Assembly (NCBI GenBank): GCA_035546535.1 | Contig: DASZWQ010000047.1 | Coordinates: 1 to 45,206, forward strand | From: Pirellulales bacterium | GTDB lineage: Bacteria > Planctomycetota > Planctomycetia > Pirellulales > JACPPG01 | Direction of reading: 5' to 3' | Length of the DNA stretch: 45,206 nucleotides | Shown: positions 42,828 to 45,206 of the stretch, one piece after another | Numbering within the stretch: position 1 is the stretch's first letter | Layout: each line of letters starts with the position of its first letter | The notes under the pieces: generated by a model | The model's database searches: none | What the model saw: only the letters and a program-made list of their open reading frames with translations | Told to the model about the DNA's origin: nothing | Made by a program: the position numbers and the translations under genes

Positions 42828-43327
42828 CGCGTTCGGTGACGAAAGGGATCGGAAAGGTGCCCGATTACTCGATTCTAAGCGCGGCCAGGGGACATCGCCA
42901 TCGGACCGCTGGCGACGCGCCAAGGTGCGACAGCTTCTGACGGTGGCGTTGGCAACTTTATGCCGAATATGCCGGCGCGATGCGCCCTCGCCGCGAGCCG
43001 CTTGGCGGGGAGCAAAGCCGGCAGCATCCGTGGCCGGGCCTTCCCCGGCACCTTGAACCGCCACCTGGTCCCGTACACCAGGCTACCCGGCGGCCGGCCG
43101 TTCGATAAACCCTGGCATCCGCCCCGCGGCCGGCTAAACTTCGCCGCCGCCGGATGTCGCGGCGCCGCGCGACCCACTACAATAGCGGCCTGGGCGCCGG
43201 GGCGCGCGGGGACGGTTCACGGCAAGCGACATTCGCGCGCTGCACGAGCGCATCGTGGTGTGGCTTGCCGCGCCAGGCCCATCAACCTTTCCATTGCTCT
43301 TTATTCTGACGTGCTGAGAGGAATCGC
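42828..43327. other. 500-bp GC-rich gap before the acyl-CoA synthetase gene
   Basis: Contains several open frames on both strands (up to about 127 codons), all of Arg/Ala/Gly/Pro-rich composition with no ribosome site. Short GC-rich dyads are present. A TACAAT at 43178-43183 could be a -10 element for the synthetase gene, but no good -35 is seen. Nothing else is identifiable. Confidence 0.4.
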
Positions 43328-44995
43328 ATGCTTAACGGCCTGATCATGGACTACGAATTGACGATTCCCGTCATGCTGCGCCGGGCAGAGCAGATGTACT
43401 ACGACCGGCAGGTGACCACGCGTTTGCCGAACAAGAGCCGGCACGCCTACACCTACGCCGACATGATCGATCGCACCAAGCGGCTGTCGCTCGCGCTAAA
43501 GCGGCTGGGCGTCGAAAATGGCGACCGCGTCGCCACGTTTTCCTGGAATCATTATCAGCACCTGGAAGCGTATTTCGGCATTCCCAGCGCGGGCGGCGTC
43601 TTGCACACGCTCAATCTGCGTTTGCACCCGAACGATCTCACATACATCGCCGGGCATGCCGGCGACAAAATCGCGCTGGTCGACGATGTGCTGTGGCCCC
43701 TGTTCGAAAAGTTCAAAGACCAGGTGCCGTTCAAACACGTCGTCGTGATTCCCACGGCCTGCGGCCAGACGCCGCCAGGCACCTTGAATTACGAAGAGCT
43801 ACTAGCGGCCGAAGATCCGGCGCGCTTCGATTATCCCGACCTCGACGAGCGACAGGCCGCCTGCATGTGCTACACCTCGGGCACGACCGGCAAGCCGAAG
43901 GGCGTGCTGGCCTCGCACCGGGCGATCGTCTTGCATTCGATCGTCAATGGCCTGGCCGATACCCAGGGCGTTTGCGAGCGCGACGTGGTACAGGCCGTGG
44001 TGCCGATGTTTCACGCCAATGCCTGGGGCTTGCCGTTTGCCTGCATGATGGTCGGCGCCAAGCAAGTCTTTCCCGGCCCGCATCTCGATCCGCGCAGCCT
44101 GCTCGAGCAGATCGAGGCCGAACGCGTGACGCTCACCGCCGGCGTTCCCACGATCTGGCTGGGCATCTTGCAAATTCTCGACGAAAACCCCCAGGCCTTC
44201 GACCTGAAATCCTTGCGGGCGATGGTCGTCGGCGGCTCGGCCGCGCCGCCGTCGATGATTCAAGGATTCCAGGACCGGCACAATCTGAACATCGTTCACG
44301 CCTGGGGCATGACCGAATTGTGCCCGATGGGCACGATCGCCAACGTGCCGGCCCGGCTGGAAGAGAAGAGTGCGAAGGAGAAACTCGCCTTCCGCGCCAA
44401 GCAAGGCCGCCCGGTGCCGCTCGTCGAAGTGCGCGGCCGCAACGAAAACGGCCTCATCCCGCGCGACGGGCAAACGATGGGCGAACTGGAAGTGCGCGGG
44501 CCGTGGATCGCCAGCAGCTACTTCGAATGCCCTGAAGGGGCCGCCTCGTTCACCGACGACGGTTGGTTTCGCACCGGCGATATCGTGGCCATCTCGCCCG
44601 ACGGCAGTATTCAGTTGCAGGATCGCGCCAAGGACGTGATCAAGTCGGGCGGGGAGTGGATCAGTTCGGTCGCGCTCGAAAACGCCCTGATGGGACATCC
44701 GGCCGTGGCCGAGGCGGCCGTCGTGCCGGTCGAACATCCGAAGTGGGCCGAGCGGCCGCTGGCGGTCGTGGTGCTCAAACCAAACAAGCAAGCCACGCCG
44801 GCCGAGTTGATCGAGTTTCTCGCGCCCAGCTTTGCCAAATGGTGGTTGCCCGAAGGTGTCGAGTTCGTGGCCGAAATTCCTCGCACGTCGGCGGGCAAAT
44901 TCCTCAAGTCGGCCCTGCGCGAGCAGTTCCGCGATTATTACAAGACCAACGGCAACGCGGATAAAGCCGTGGGAAAGCAGCAGGCAACCGCCTGA
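43328..44995 (+). CDS. acyl-CoA synthetase (long/medium-chain fatty-acid-CoA ligase type)
   Basis: 555 residues from an ATG with GAGAGGA 6 nt upstream. ANL-superfamily motifs are all present: the phosphate loop YTSGTTGKPKGVLASH (about 182-197), VPMFHANAWGLPF, AWGMTELCPMGT, FRTGDIVAISPDG, the hinge region KSGGEWISSVALENAL and the C-terminal TSAGKFLKSALRE with the adenylation lysine (about 524 or 527). It activates a carboxylic acid with ATP and CoA through an acyl-adenylate. Chain length cannot be set by inspection, though the pattern resembles the AlkK/medium-chain group. Cytoplasmic. It stands alone after a 500-bp gap. Confidence 0.92.
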   Translation: MLNGLIMDYELTIPVMLRRAEQMYYDRQVTTRLPNKSRHAYTYADMIDRTKRLSLALKRLGVENGDRVATFSWNHYQHLEAYFGIPSAGGVLHTLNLRLHPNDLTYIAGHAGDKIALVDDVLWPLFEKFKDQVPFKHVVVIPTACGQTPPGTLNYEELLAAEDPARFDYPDLDERQAACMCYTSGTTGKPKGVLASHRAIVLHSIVNGLADTQGVCERDVVQAVVPMFHANAWGLPFACMMVGAKQVFPGPHLDPRSLLEQIEAERVTLTAGVPTIWLGILQILDENPQAFDLKSLRAMVVGGSAAPPSMIQGFQDRHNLNIVHAWGMTELCPMGTIANVPARLEEKSAKEKLAFRAKQGRPVPLVEVRGRNENGLIPRDGQTMGELEVRGPWIASSYFECPEGAASFTDDGWFRTGDIVAISPDGSIQLQDRAKDVIKSGGEWISSVALENALMGHPAVAEAAVVPVEHPKWAERPLAVVVLKPNKQATPAELIEFLAPSFAKWWLPEGVEFVAEIPRTSAGKFLKSALREQFRDYYKTNGNADKAVGKQQATA

Positions 44996-45047
44996 AGCGG
45001 CACAGCGGGGCGGCCAATCCATAGAATTGAACATCGCTTCTTGAACC

Positions 45048-45066
45048 CCTCTCCCCTCGGGAGAGG
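45048..45066. repeat. hairpin CCTCTCCC-CTC-GGGAGAGG after the synthetase gene
   Basis: Perfect 8-bp stem with a 3-nt loop, 53 bp after the stop. No T-run follows, so it may be a dispersed repeat rather than a terminator; it could still help end transcripts from both sides. Confidence 0.45.
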
Positions 45067-45091
45067 TCAATAGTGTTCGGTTCAAGATTTG

Positions 45092-45206
45092 CTACGGGGG
45101 TTTCGCTGTGGCGTGATGTTTGGCGATAGCTTGCTCAAGTTCGTCGAGTGTGGCCCAGCCGCTGAGGTAGTGGCAGAGCATTTCGTAGAGTCGTTTGTTG
45201 GGTTTG
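45092..45206 (-). CDS. C-terminal end of a gene entering from the right edge
   Basis: Reverse-strand frame open from the window edge to a TAG at 45092-45094, giving 37 residues: KPNKRLYEMLCHYLSGWATL, then DELEQAIAKHHATAKPP. Composition is protein-like and helical, clearly different from the shadow frames nearby. The sequence just downstream (GTGTTCGGTTCAAGATTTGC, from 45074) has a look of an insertion-sequence end, so a transposase tail is possible. I do not recognise the family. Confidence 0.45.
   Translation of the reverse strand, partial: KPNKRLYEMLCHYLSGWATLDELEQAIAKHHATAKPP

Noticed and set aside
42960..43343. A 127-codon plus-strand frame before the acyl-CoA synthetase
   Set aside because: No ribosome site, Arg/Ala/Gly/Pro-rich composition, and it overlaps the well-supported synthetase start.
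43802..45085. A 427-codon minus-strand open frame opposite the acyl-CoA synthetase
   Set aside because: Antisense shadow; the plus strand contains all ANL-superfamily motifs.

Overview
The window is GC-rich chromosomal DNA that reads as a planctomycete, most likely of the Pirellula/Blastopirellula type. Supporting signs are a PSD1-type cytochrome-like protein (DUF1549/DUF1553) and two DUF1501 proteins, a BlaI/BlaR1-M56 pair whose peptidase is fused to TIGR03067, LRR and TPR modules, a 32-residue small basic protein, a YncE-propeller/phosphoesterase fusion, many secreted proteins of unknown role, and hairpin-forming dispersed repeats between genes. The taxonomic call is inference from gene content; there is no rRNA marker here.

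Layout. 1-7.0 kb: the 3' end of a propeller/phosphoesterase gene, a SirB1-like transglutaminase-fold protein, a small membrane protein, and the M56-peptidase/BlaI unit with two palindromic operators laid over a good promoter. 7.2-18.6 kb: housekeeping genes (a UvrA-family protein, lipoprotein, small basic protein, FabZ/FabA-like dehydratase, rhomboid protease, TrmB, RluA-type pseudouridine synthase, DUF1361 protein, Maf, class I aminotransferase). A 466-bp gap at 13.2-13.6 kb is packed with hairpin repeats. Immediately behind the aminotransferase lies a 1,341-bp insert with one main gene of unknown function. It is bounded by 47-bp direct repeats that duplicate the 3' end of the aminotransferase gene. 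18.6-26.0 kb: the E1 and E2 genes of the 2-oxoglutarate dehydrogenase complex (TCA cycle), a TPR-like protein, MutY, and two small genes of unknown function. 26.2-32.2 kb: a tight PSD1 / thioredoxin-fold (TlpA-like) / DUF1501 cluster of exported proteins. 32.3-34.2 kb: a 159-bp MITE-like element, an unknown gene and a NeuD/PglD-type acyltransferase. 34.6-45.2 kb: a secreted amidohydrolase, a PQQ-type propeller protein, an exported VOC-fold protein and a second DUF1501 protein in a row; then a reverse-strand group (Dabb protein, parvulin-type isomerase, unknown exported protein); then an acyl-CoA synthetase and the tail of a gene entering from the right edge.

Main points for follow-up: (1) the 1.34-kb insert with att-like repeats at 17,170-18,557, the best candidate for an undescribed mobile cassette; (2) a dispersed hairpin repeat present twice (13,597 and 39,853) with a compensatory base-pair change; (3) the 159-bp element at 32,349-32,507; (4) the five-module BlaR1-like receptor and its operators; (5) a MutY with Glu at the position of the catalytic Asp; (6) an OGDH E2 with no recognisable E3/E1-binding domain. 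No CRISPR array, tRNA, rRNA or complete insertion sequence was seen.
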